A DNA stretch of 7,858 nt from assembly GCA_947085285.1 (NCBI GenBank), contig CAMTVZ010000205.1, positions 1 through 7,858 of the forward strand, given 5' to 3'. This stretch comes from JASEGV01 sp947085285 (GTDB lineage: Bacteria; Bacteroidota; Ignavibacteria; UBA10030; BY39). Made by a program: the position numbers and the translations under genes. Of this stretch, positions 1 through 6,296 are shown piece after piece; within the stretch, counting starts at the first letter, position 1; each line of letters begins with the position of its first letter. Under the pieces are notes generated by a model that worked only from the letters and a program-made list of their open reading frames with translations, was not told the origin of the DNA and did no database searches.

Positions 1-241
1 AATTTAAAACTATAATATTATGATTAATTGCTAAACCACTTCGAGGCCTTACTTGCGCCTCGTATCCTTCGGGTAGCTCAATTTTTAAACCTGTCGGAAT
101 TAAACATGATTCATTTGGTTTTAAAATGATATCTGTTTCTAAGGCAGCACATAAATCCATACCAGCCGAACCTGATGTAGCGTAGTATGGAAGAGTAATA
201 TTTTTGCCACTTTGCTCTACTTTTGTAATAGGAATTTTCAT
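1..241 (-). CDS. dut: dUTP diphosphatase (dUTPase), N-terminal part, cut by the left window edge
   Basis: Cytoplasmic enzyme that hydrolyses dUTP to dUMP and pyrophosphate, keeping uracil out of DNA and supplying dUMP for dTMP synthesis. Eighty codons are visible from ATG at 241-239, starting MKIPITKVEQ. Two hallmark motifs of the trimeric dUTPase family are clear: motif 1 AGMDLCA at residues 26-32 and motif 2 RPRSGLA at residues 65-71, followed by a typical NHNIIVLN strand. Motifs 3 to 5, including the usual PGTID and YRGE segments and the C-terminal P-loop-like arm, would lie beyond the left edge; the family is usually about 145 residues, so a little over half is present. The upstream AGTAGAGAA is only a weak Shine-Dalgarno. 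The gene is divergent from the receiver-domain gene at 378. Identification rests on both motifs and their spacing and is secure. Confidence 0.95.
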   Translation of the reverse strand, partial: MKIPITKVEQSGKNITLPYYATSGSAGMDLCAALETDIILKPNESCLIPTGLKIELPEGYEAQVRPRSGLAINHNIIVLN

Positions 242-279
242 TTCTCTACTTTTTTTAAAAAAATATACAGGAAATATTG

Positions 280-285
280 ATTATA
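280..285 (-). promoter_or_regulatory. dut: Putative -10 element for dut
   Basis: Reading the minus strand, a perfect TATAAT lies at 285-280, about 40 bases before the dut ATG. No convincing -35 hexamer is found 16-18 bases upstream, although the flank is T-rich. In an AT-rich intergenic region a TATAAT can occur by chance, so this is a candidate only. Confidence 0.35.
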
Positions 286-343
286 TACAAACAAAGCCAA
301 AAACTTGATATTCTATAAAAAACTTTATATCTTTACTGCAAAT

Positions 344-349
344 TATAAT
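344..349 (+). promoter_or_regulatory. Putative -10 element for the TPR/coiled-coil/receiver gene
   Basis: A perfect TATAAT at 344-349 sits 28 bases before the ATG at 378. No good -35 hexamer is seen at the standard spacing (321-326 reads AACTTT). A partial Shine-Dalgarno GGGG at 368-371 lies six bases before the start codon. Transcription from here would give a leader of about 20 bases. Chance occurrence in AT-rich DNA cannot be excluded. Confidence 0.35.
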
Positions 350-377
350 AATTTCAATATGTAATATGGGGTAGCAT

Positions 378-2378
378 ATGACATCAGAAACGACATATAC
401 AGATAAACGTGAAGCAGTTTCAAAATTTTTAAAAGAAGCCGATGTGTTTATCAAAGCAAAAAACTTTGAGGCTGCATCCGAACTTGTTCAACAAGCCAAA
501 GCAGTTGATCCATCCAATCCTTATGTGCTGGCATTCATGGAAAGAATTGAATATTTTAAAACGGATGCTTCTACTCAACCCAAAATGGCTATGGTAGATA
601 TTAAGAATATTAAAGAGGAAGCAATTGAAAAGCTCGGAGAACCAAAAGCAATCGCTACCGACAATTTAAGAGAGAACATTGAGAAAGAATATCAGGCTAA
701 ATTTAAAGAGGAATTAGTTAAAGTCGAAAAAGCTGTTGCTAAAAAATTAGAACAAGAAAAACAACGGTTCGAACAAGAACGTATCAGGCTTGCACATCAA
801 TTTGAAGAACAAGTTCAAAATACAAAAACTAAAATTGAACAAGAGTATCAAAGTAAATTAGAAGCAGAATTAGCTTCTACCGAACAAAGGCTTCGCGATC
901 AGTTTCTGGCGGAACAATCTTTTTTAGAGACTGAGATGAAACAACGACTGGAATCGGAATTTCAGTCTAAAGTCGAAGCGATAAAATTAGAACTCGAAAA
1001 TAAATCCAAGTTATTGTTGGAAAAAGAACATAATGCCTTCCAAGAACGAGAAAAAGAACTAACCTTACAATTCGAGGAACGACTTAAAAATGAAATTGAG
1101 AAACTGAAAGCAGAAAACGATAAACTGAAAATTGAGACAATGCAGATGCAAACTGAAGAATTGAAGCAAAAGCTTACAAACGATTTCCAACAACAATTAG
1201 AGGAAGAAAAAAAAGAAATTAAAAAGTACTACGAAACTGAAAAGTCATCACTCAACCATCAATTATTAGCTAAACAAAGGGAGTTAGAAGAACAAACACA
1301 AAGAGTATTAGCAGCCGAATTAGCAAGGATTCGTGAACGTGAAAAGAATGAATTTGCAAAAAAGCAAGCCAGCTTAGAAGAAAGTATCAGGGCCGAACTA
1401 AACGCTCGTTATCAAAATGAAATCGAGTCAGAAAAACAGCGCTTGAAGGAAGAATTTCAGAAGAATTTAGAAATCGAAGCAGAAAAACTTAAAAATTCAC
1501 AGGCTCAATTAGTTACGATAGAAAACCAAAAGGTAGAAGAAATAAGAGCTGAACTAAAAAAGGAGATGGAAACCAAATTCATCCAAAAATTAGAACAGAT
1601 ACAAGCACAATTTACCCGAGCTTACGATTATAAAATGGAATTATTAGGCGTTCAAATTCCAGAAAAATTAGAGGATAAATATAATCTTTATAAAAAACGT
1701 TTAAAGGAATATTGGGCAGATGGGCAGCCGGAAGTTGAGCAAATTCACAAACTTATGGGATTAAAAGAGCTACTAGAATTATCGTTCGAGGAACACGCAA
1801 ATCTCGAAATTGATGTTCGGCACGAATTATACATTAGTAAAATTGAAGAAGCAATTAAATTTAACAAAATTGACCCCCTGAATACCAAACATTTAGAAGA
1901 ACTAAAACATACCTATCAAATCAACTCTGAAGAGGCTTCAAAATTAGAAGGTTATATCTTATCGTTGTTTGTGAAAAAAAGTACAAAGGGGATTATCTTA
2001 GTAGCCGACGACGACGAACTGTTGTTAAAAACTATAGAACACGAATTGGTTGCACGAAACTATAAGGTTTATACTGCCCCATCTGTACCCGATGCACTTC
2101 ATATATTGCAAAATAATTCAGTAGATATAATTATTTCGGATATAAAATTTGAGAACTCACAGATGGATGGCTTTAGTTTCTTTGGCTTAATTCAAAAACA
2201 TCCACTATTGAATAAAATTCCTTTTGTGCTGATGAGCGTTTTAGGGGATGGTGGCATCATCAGATCCGGACTACAACTCGGGGTAGATGACTACTTAACA
2301 AAACCGCTGGATATGGATTTGCTAATTTCAGTCATCGAAGGTAAAATTAAACGATATCGAAGTATGTCATCGAATTAA
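378..2378 (+). CDS. TPR-like / long coiled-coil / C-terminal response-regulator receiver protein (666 aa)
   Basis: Not recognised as a named gene. Residues about 10-60 form a helical pair resembling one tetratricopeptide (TPR) unit, including an ALSP-like turn (AKAVDPSNPYVLAF). Residues about 95-410 are almost entirely E, K, Q, L and R in heptad-like order: a very long coiled coil. Residues about 412-540 are a helical linker containing a motif (IDPLNTKHLEELKHTYQI, from residue 498) like small helix-turn-helix regulatory appendages. Residues about 537-660 are a CheY-like receiver: acidic pocket D544/D545/D546, phospho-acceptor D588, S620 at the conserved Ser/Thr site and K642 in the TKP motif. 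All catalytic residues are present, so phosphorylation is plausible. A two-residue insertion separates D588 from the MDG turn. There is no signal peptide, membrane segment or DNA-binding output domain, and no kinase gene adjacent. It is probably a cytoplasmic scaffold or localisation protein whose assembly is controlled by phosphorylation; that role is inference. The start is supported by GGGG six bases upstream. Confidence 0.88.
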   Translation: MTSETTYTDKREAVSKFLKEADVFIKAKNFEAASELVQQAKAVDPSNPYVLAFMERIEYFKTDASTQPKMAMVDIKNIKEEAIEKLGEPKAIATDNLRENIEKEYQAKFKEELVKVEKAVAKKLEQEKQRFEQERIRLAHQFEEQVQNTKTKIEQEYQSKLEAELASTEQRLRDQFLAEQSFLETEMKQRLESEFQSKVEAIKLELENKSKLLLEKEHNAFQEREKELTLQFEERLKNEIEKLKAENDKLKIETMQMQTEELKQKLTNDFQQQLEEEKKEIKKYYETEKSSLNHQLLAKQRELEEQTQRVLAAELARIREREKNEFAKKQASLEESIRAELNARYQNEIESEKQRLKEEFQKNLEIEAEKLKNSQAQLVTIENQKVEEIRAELKKEMETKFIQKLEQIQAQFTRAYDYKMELLGVQIPEKLEDKYNLYKKRLKEYWADGQPEVEQIHKLMGLKELLELSFEEHANLEIDVRHELYISKIEEAIKFNKIDPLNTKHLEELKHTYQINSEEASKLEGYILSLFVKKSTKGIILVADDDELLLKTIEHELVARNYKVYTAPSVPDALHILQNNSVDIIISDIKFENSQMDGFSFFGLIQKHPLLNKIPFVLMSVLGDGGIIRSGLQLGVDDYLTKPLDMDLLISVIEGKIKRYRSMSSN

Positions 2379-2390
2379 TTTAAAACAAGT

Positions 2391-2413
2391 GGGGGGATGT
2401 CTAACAAGTAAAA
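2391..2413 (+). repeat. Left inverted repeat of the MITE-like element
   Basis: GGGGGATGTCTAACAAGTA (2392-2410) pairs with 2494-2512 at 16 of 19 positions; mismatches are at 2397, 2402 and 2405. A 7-bp direct repeat AACAAGT occurs at 2384-2390 (just outside) and again at 2403-2409 (inside this end), which may blur the exact boundary. Confidence 0.5.
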
Positions 2414-2490
2414 TTTCTAGCTTCCCTGAACCTGTTGAATGCTCATTACAACTTCATTTCACTTCCCAACAAGCTCAATGTGCATCGCAT

Positions 2491-2513
2491 TCCTACTTAT
2501 TCGACAGCCCCCT
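2491..2513 (-). repeat. Right inverted repeat of the MITE-like element
   Basis: Read on the minus strand this end is GGGGGCTGTCGAATAAGTA (2512-2494). It ends only nine bases from the receptor stop codon at 2522-2524, so the 3' end of the receptor mRNA probably runs into the element. Confidence 0.5.
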
Positions 2514-2521
2514 TATTGATT

Positions 2522-4447
2522 TCAATATTCCAAACCCAACATAATACGATAATTCCGCATCGGCATCGGATAATCATTTATTATTTGGTAAACTTTATCC
2601 AACATATTATTCATCTCGAATTTCACTAAATAATTACCATAATTTGTTTTGTAGTTAAACGACAAATTTCCACTAACGAGGCTATATGGGGATAACGATT
2701 TTGTATTCGCCTCATCTGTAAAACGTTTGCTGACAAATTGCTGATATAAATTTAGCGAAATAAATTCATAGCTGAAATTCAAACTTAACTTTGTAATTGA
2801 CCTTGGAGTGTAAATAATCTGTTTATTGTACGTAGGGTCGTTATCACTATCAAAATTTCTCTTCCTCGAATCAGTATAAGTATAATTTCCCTCAATTTCT
2901 ACATACTTATTCATTAACCAGTTTAATCTAATTGAATATCCTTGAGATGATACCTTCCCTATATTCACGGGGGTGAAGGTCCACATAGGTGTAGGCATCC
3001 AAATAATTTTATCACGTGTATCAATGTTGAAATACGAACCATCTATAACCAGTTTATTCAAAATATCGAATCTCTTGTTAATCCCAATATCGAACGAGTT
3101 TGAATATTCGGGCTTCAAGTTAGTATTCCCTTTGTTCCCCCAATTATCGGTATAATACAAATCGTTCAAAGTAGGGATGCGGTAGTTAATCCCGTAACTC
3201 CCCCTTATATAAATATCTTTATACAAAGTAGAGTTAAATCCGATTTTCGGAACTAATTCACCTTTGTAATGAGAGTATTTATCGTATCTGATTGCTGGAT
3301 AGAAATTGATTTTTTTAAAATAGCTGGATTCAAGCTCGTAATTAATATTTGATGTTAGATATAATGATTTTTGTTGTCTTTTAATTTTTGAAACATAATC
3401 GACCCCTTCTAATTTCCCCTCTGCAAATTCACCACCGGTTGCTATTAATATATTTCGATTAATTGTGTAGTCTAATTGAGGATTAATGTTATAATGAATA
3501 TTTTTTGAGAAGGAATTAATGAGCCAATCCGCATCAGAATATTTTTGATGAGAATAATAAAAACTCGATAACAATTTTACATTAATTTTGTTTAATGAAG
3601 AGTTATTCGCCATGAATTGACTTGCGAAGATTTTATCAGATTGGTTTGCTTTAGGACTTGGAGATGATAAACTACCAGGGATCCCCCTTTTTGAAAAAGT
3701 GTACGAAGATGCTAATTGCAAGTTAGTTTGATAAAAATTGGCATCTGTGGCAAAATATAAATTTTGTCTTTTAAAGTTAGCATTTTTCCTATTTTTGAAG
3801 AGACCAGAATCAAGGGTTTGGAATTTGTAATTATCGTCGCCATATTCGTTTACATAATTCATATTTAATCCGATTTGGCTGGTAAGTCGGTCAGTATAAC
3901 CAAGTTGATATTTACTATAATTGAATGAACCTTTAGTGCCACTTAATTTTATTTTTGGTCCATCTGAATATTTAGTGGTGATAATATTTATAACACCCCC
4001 AATCGCATCGGAGGCATATAAAGCTGAATTCCCCCCATGGACTACTTCGATCTGTTCGATATTATTTGATGTTAATAGCGATAAGTCAACCAATCCATTT
4101 TGGAAATTATTTATTCTACTCCCGTTAAGAAGTATCAGGTTATGTTCTGCAGTAGTCCCTCTTATCGAGAGTGTTTTCAATCCACCGGCAGTTCCATAAT
4201 CTTTTATGAAGATACTTCCTGCATTTTGTAGAACATCAGCTAATGTAGATGAATTGCTGTGTAATATTTTTTCTTTCGTGATAACCTCGATAGATGATGG
4301 ACTTTCGTTAATAGGAATAACGAACCTCGTAGCAGTAATAGTATAAGGTTTAAGATAAAATATTTTTGATGAATCCGATGCCGCTTGTTGATCGGCAAAC
4401 GATTGGTTTAAAATAAAAATAGTAAGAAATAAAATTTTTCTGAACAT
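2522..4447 (-). CDS. btuB: TonB-dependent outer-membrane receptor, cobalamin (BtuB-like)
   Basis: A 641-residue outer-membrane beta-barrel receptor that would take up cobalamin or a related corrinoid using TonB/ExbBD energy. The N-terminus MFRKILFLTIFILNQSFA is a signal peptide with likely cleavage after A18. YTITATRF (residues 35-42) is a BtuB-style TonB box leading into the plug. The plug spans roughly residues 45-160, with SIEVITKE, LADVLQNAGSI, LSIRGT (93-98), ILLNGSRIN, IEQIEVVHGG and ALYASDAIGGVINIIT. The remainder alternates aromatic strands and loops as expected of a 22-stranded barrel. It closes with NNMLDKVYQ and a C-terminal aromatic residue (Y641), the usual barrel-assembly signal. 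Length is close to E. coli BtuB (614). The ATG at 4447-4445 follows GAAAGGA at a suitable distance. The cobalamin riboswitch directly upstream makes the substrate assignment much firmer than homology alone. No btuFCD genes are in the window. Confidence 0.9.
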   Translation of the reverse strand: MFRKILFLTIFILNQSFADQQAASDSSKIFYLKPYTITATRFVIPINESPSSIEVITKEKILHSNSSTLADVLQNAGSIFIKDYGTAGGLKTLSIRGTTAEHNLILLNGSRINNFQNGLVDLSLLTSNNIEQIEVVHGGNSALYASDAIGGVINIITTKYSDGPKIKLSGTKGSFNYSKYQLGYTDRLTSQIGLNMNYVNEYGDDNYKFQTLDSGLFKNRKNANFKRQNLYFATDANFYQTNLQLASSYTFSKRGIPGSLSSPSPKANQSDKIFASQFMANNSSLNKINVKLLSSFYYSHQKYSDADWLINSFSKNIHYNINPQLDYTINRNILIATGGEFAEGKLEGVDYVSKIKRQQKSLYLTSNINYELESSYFKKINFYPAIRYDKYSHYKGELVPKIGFNSTLYKDIYIRGSYGINYRIPTLNDLYYTDNWGNKGNTNLKPEYSNSFDIGINKRFDILNKLVIDGSYFNIDTRDKIIWMPTPMWTFTPVNIGKVSSQGYSIRLNWLMNKYVEIEGNYTYTDSRKRNFDSDNDPTYNKQIIYTPRSITKLSLNFSYEFISLNLYQQFVSKRFTDEANTKSLSPYSLVSGNLSFNYKTNYGNYLVKFEMNNMLDKVYQIINDYPMPMRNYRIMLGLEY

Positions 4448-4480
4448 ATTAATCCTTTCGTTAATAGTTTAGATTTATAG

Positions 4481-4530
4481 AAATAAAAAACCCCAACCTT
4501 CGTTGCCAATAACCGGAAGAAAGTTGGGGT
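4481..4530 (-). terminator. Rho-independent terminator of the cobalamin riboswitch leader
   Basis: On the minus strand, ACCCCAAC (4530-4523) pairs perfectly with GTTGGGGT (4497-4490), an 8-bp stem. A mismatch and three more pairs (4519-4521 with 4499-4501) extend it inward. It is followed at once by TTTTTATTT. It lies about 30-80 bases before the receptor start codon and downstream of the aptamer, the standard position for ligand-controlled premature termination. Confidence 0.88.
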
Positions 4531-4582
4531 ACCATAAATTCTATTGATAACCATACCTTTCCCGCGAAGGCTGAAGTTTTTT
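4485..4582 (-). promoter_or_regulatory. Candidate alternative (anti-terminator-type) pairing in the riboswitch expression platform
   Basis: The segment right after the aptamer P1 helix (minus strand, 4582-4565, AAAAAACTTCAGCCTTCG) is complementary to 4502-4485 (CGAAGGTTGGGGTTTTTT) over 18 uninterrupted pairs, three of them G-U. The second arm includes the 3' half of the terminator stem and its U-tract, so the two structures cannot coexist. Checked base by base in the sequence; which state the ligand favours is inference. Confidence 0.5.
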
Positions 4583-4584
4583 GT

Positions 4585-4732
4585 GATCCTGACAGGTCTC
4601 CTGGCTCGTAGTCATAGTATATTGAAGTTACCTTCCCACAGCGCCGTGGCGCCACAGTGGCGAACTTCGGGGTCTACTACTTACAGTTGCGGGGCAGCTT
4701 CCGAATTTAACGGAATTCCCTTAATCAGAATC
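4585..4732 (-). ncRNA. Cobalamin riboswitch aptamer
   Basis: Read on the minus strand. P1 forms between GATTCTGA (4732-4725) and TCAGGATC (4592-4585), eight pairs with one G-U. P3 pairs TTCCG (4715-4711) with CGGAA (4703-4699). The invariant core GCTGCCCCGCAACTGTAA follows at 4698-4681. P4 (4680-4676 with 4612-4608) and P5 (4668-4664 with 4628-4624) are nested around a GC-rich peripheral stem-loop and a conserved-looking GGGAAGG. The B12 box GCCAGGAGACCTGTC lies at 4605-4591. These are the defining elements of the cobalamin riboswitch (Rfam Cobalamin family). Binding of the coenzyme would be expected to repress the receptor gene downstream. Whether adenosylcobalamin or aqua/methylcobalamin is preferred cannot be judged by eye. 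Confidence 0.95.
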
Positions 4733-4763
4733 GTTAATTAAAAGAACTTAAATTGCTGGCGTT

Positions 4764-4791
4764 AATATAAGAATTAAAAAAATAAAAACAA
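4764..4791 (-). promoter_or_regulatory. Putative promoter of the riboswitch-btuB transcript
   Basis: On the minus strand TTGTTT (4791-4786) is followed after 16 bases by TATATT (4769-4764). A start near 4757 would place the aptamer about 25 bases into the transcript. The TTTG at 4792-4789 with 19 bases to the -10 also loosely fits the Bacteroidota-type -33 spacing. The surroundings are very AT-rich, so this is a positional candidate. Confidence 0.4.
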
Positions 4792-4829
4792 ATATTTTTT
4801 TAAATGTGATAAATAATGTTGATAGTCAA

Positions 4830-6296
4830 CTATTTTACTTCGACTAATTTTTTCGAATCAGACTTTTCTTTTTCTTTATCAAGTTTCTGCAGATATTCAT
4901 GTATCGAAGAAGCAGCCAATTTTCCATCGTGCATAGCGAGTATTACCGTGGCACCGCCGTGTATCAAATCGCCCCCTGCAAATACATTCGGCCGGCTCGT
5001 TACCATCGTCTTATTATCCACAACCACAGTCCCACGCTTACTTATTCCTAATCCAGGTGTTGTTGCTTGGATAATTGGATTTGGTTTTTGTCCGATTGCT
5101 TCAATCACATTTTGAACTTCGAGAATAAATTCTGAACCCTTTATCGGAATCGGTTTTCTTCTCCCCGATTCGTCGGGTTCACCAAGTTCCATTTTCTGGC
5201 ACTCGATTGCTTTTACCCAATTAAACTCATCCCCGATAATTCGTAAAGGATTTGTAAGCATCAAAAATTCTATCCCTTCTTCTTCGGCGTGATGGACCTC
5301 TTCGATGCGGGCTGGCATTTCTTTACGCGAACGCCTGTAAATCAAATATGCTTTCTCGGCACCTAATCTCTTTGCAGTGCGAACTGCATCCATCGCTGTG
5401 TTACCTCCACCGATAACAGCAATCTGTTTTCCAATTTTAATCGGTGTATCGGTTTCAGGAAAAGCATAGGCTTTCATAAAATTTACGCGTGTTAAAAATT
5501 CGTTTGCCGATAAAACACCACTTAAATGTTCCCCCGGAATTTCCATAAAATTCGGAGTCCCTGCACCGGTCCCCAAAAACACAGCGTCGTATCCCATCTC
5601 ATCAATCAACTCGTCTAATGTAGCTGTTCTGCCAACTACAAAGTTCGTAACAATTTCAGCACCAAGTTGTCGGACGCGTTCAACTTCGATGTCAAGTATT
5701 TTTTTGGGTAACCTGAATTCTGGTATCCCATAACGCAATACTCCACCAGTAGCATGAAGTGCTTCGAATATTGTTACTTTATAGCCCAACTTTACTAACT
5801 CAGCAGCACACGTTAATCCAGCAGGTCCTGAACCTACAATGGCAACTTTTTTATCAATATGATTGGTAATAACTGGATTTTTGAATAGATTGTTAGCCAT
5901 TTCGTAGTCAGCCACAAATCGTTCGAGTTTACCGATAGCAACTGGCTCATGCTTTTTACCTAACAAGCAAACAACTTCGCATTGATCTTCCTGAGGACAA
6001 ACTCTACCGCAGATTGCTGGCAAATAATTTGCCTCACGAATTTTATCTGCCGCTGCGGCATAATCTTTTTCAATTATTAGTTTAATAAATCCGGGTATAT
6101 CGATTCGCACCGGGCAGCCGTCAATACAAACTGGGTTTTTACAATCGAGACATCGCTTTGCTTCAAGCAATGCTAACTCTTCATTCAATCCGAACGAAAC
6201 TTCATTAAAATTCTTCGTTCTTTCAGCTGAGGGTTGTTCTATCGAATGCTGACGTGGTATTTTCATTCTTTCGGATGGTTTTAAGGTATTTGGCAT
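4830..6296 (-). CDS. nfnB: NfnB-type large subunit of NADH-dependent ferredoxin:NADP+ oxidoreductase (GltD-like)
   Basis: A 488-residue cytoplasmic iron-sulfur flavoprotein. With NfnA it couples NADPH, NAD+ and ferredoxin by electron bifurcation at its FAD. N-terminal cysteines C49, C52, C57, C61 and C96, C100, C106, C110 form the paired [4Fe-4S] region typical of GltD-like proteins. A first Rossmann motif VGSGPAG (154-160) binds FAD and is followed by GGVLRYGIPEFRLPK (184-198). A second, VIGGGNTAMDA (294-304), with YRRSRKEMPAR (320-330) binds the pyridine nucleotide. The C-terminus has VIEAIGQKPNP and VFAGGDLIHGGATVILAMHDGKLAA, the closing FAD-site motif. The last 18 residues are a lysine/glutamate-rich tail. 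The start codon overlaps the nfnA stop by one base (TAATG), and GGAGGG lies nine bases upstream, inside nfnA, indicating translational coupling. Databases often call this NADPH-dependent glutamate synthase small chain or sulfide dehydrogenase alpha (sudA). The absence of a glutamate synthase large-subunit gene and the NfnA partner favour Nfn. Confidence 0.88.
   Translation of the reverse strand: MPNTLKPSERMKIPRQHSIEQPSAERTKNFNEVSFGLNEELALLEAKRCLDCKNPVCIDGCPVRIDIPGFIKLIIEKDYAAAADKIREANYLPAICGRVCPQEDQCEVVCLLGKKHEPVAIGKLERFVADYEMANNLFKNPVITNHIDKKVAIVGSGPAGLTCAAELVKLGYKVTIFEALHATGGVLRYGIPEFRLPKKILDIEVERVRQLGAEIVTNFVVGRTATLDELIDEMGYDAVFLGTGAGTPNFMEIPGEHLSGVLSANEFLTRVNFMKAYAFPETDTPIKIGKQIAVIGGGNTAMDAVRTAKRLGAEKAYLIYRRSRKEMPARIEEVHHAEEEGIEFLMLTNPLRIIGDEFNWVKAIECQKMELGEPDESGRRKPIPIKGSEFILEVQNVIEAIGQKPNPIIQATTPGLGISKRGTVVVDNKTMVTSRPNVFAGGDLIHGGATVILAMHDGKLAASSIHEYLQKLDKEKEKSDSKKLVEVK

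Larger units (their letters stand above)
2391..2513. mobile_element. MITE-like or IS-relic element with imperfect terminal inverted repeats
   Basis: The gap between the two convergent genes is bounded by two related ends facing each other. Left end 2392-2410 reads GGGGGATGTCTAACAAGTA; the reverse complement of 2494-2512 reads GGGGGCTGTCGAATAAGTA. They match at 16 of 19 positions, and matching falls off inward. A G-rich start followed by CTGTC resembles the ends of several IS families, though the family cannot be assigned from this alone. The interior of about 80 bases carries no convincing ORF and no transposase. No clear target-site duplication is visible beside 2391 or 2513, so the element is probably old, or it is not a transposon at all. 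An alternative is a long imperfect hairpin at the junction of convergent transcripts. The element accounts for nearly all of the 143-base intergenic region. Confidence 0.5.

Noticed and set aside
2384..2409. 7-bp direct repeat AACAAGT (2384-2390 and 2403-2409) as a target-site duplication
   Set aside because: The second copy is inside the left end rather than beyond the right end, so it does not flank the element.
2434..2452. Hairpin GTTGAAT/ATT-A-CAAC as a terminator for the receiver gene
   Set aside because: It has a bulge, is AT-rich and lacks a U-tract; it lies inside the inverted-repeat element and may be incidental.
2440..2520. Short reading frame (about 26 codons from ATG at 2440) or a TTG-started frame from 2435 as a small gene
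   Set aside because: No Shine-Dalgarno, no recognisable protein, and the longer frame runs into the opposite strand of the receptor gene.
4461..4741. Reading frames on both strands across the btuB leader
   Set aside because: They lie over the cobalamin aptamer and terminator, whose RNA structure explains the sequence.
4818..4830. Perfect short dyad GTTGA-TAG-TCAAC at the nfnB stop codon, as an nfnB terminator
   Set aside because: The stem is only five AT-rich pairs with a 3-base loop and no real U-run follows on the minus strand.
4830..6296. Glutamate synthase small subunit (gltD) as the identity
   Set aside because: The fold is the same, but the adjoining NfnA-type subunit and the lack of a large glutamate synthase gene favour NfnB.
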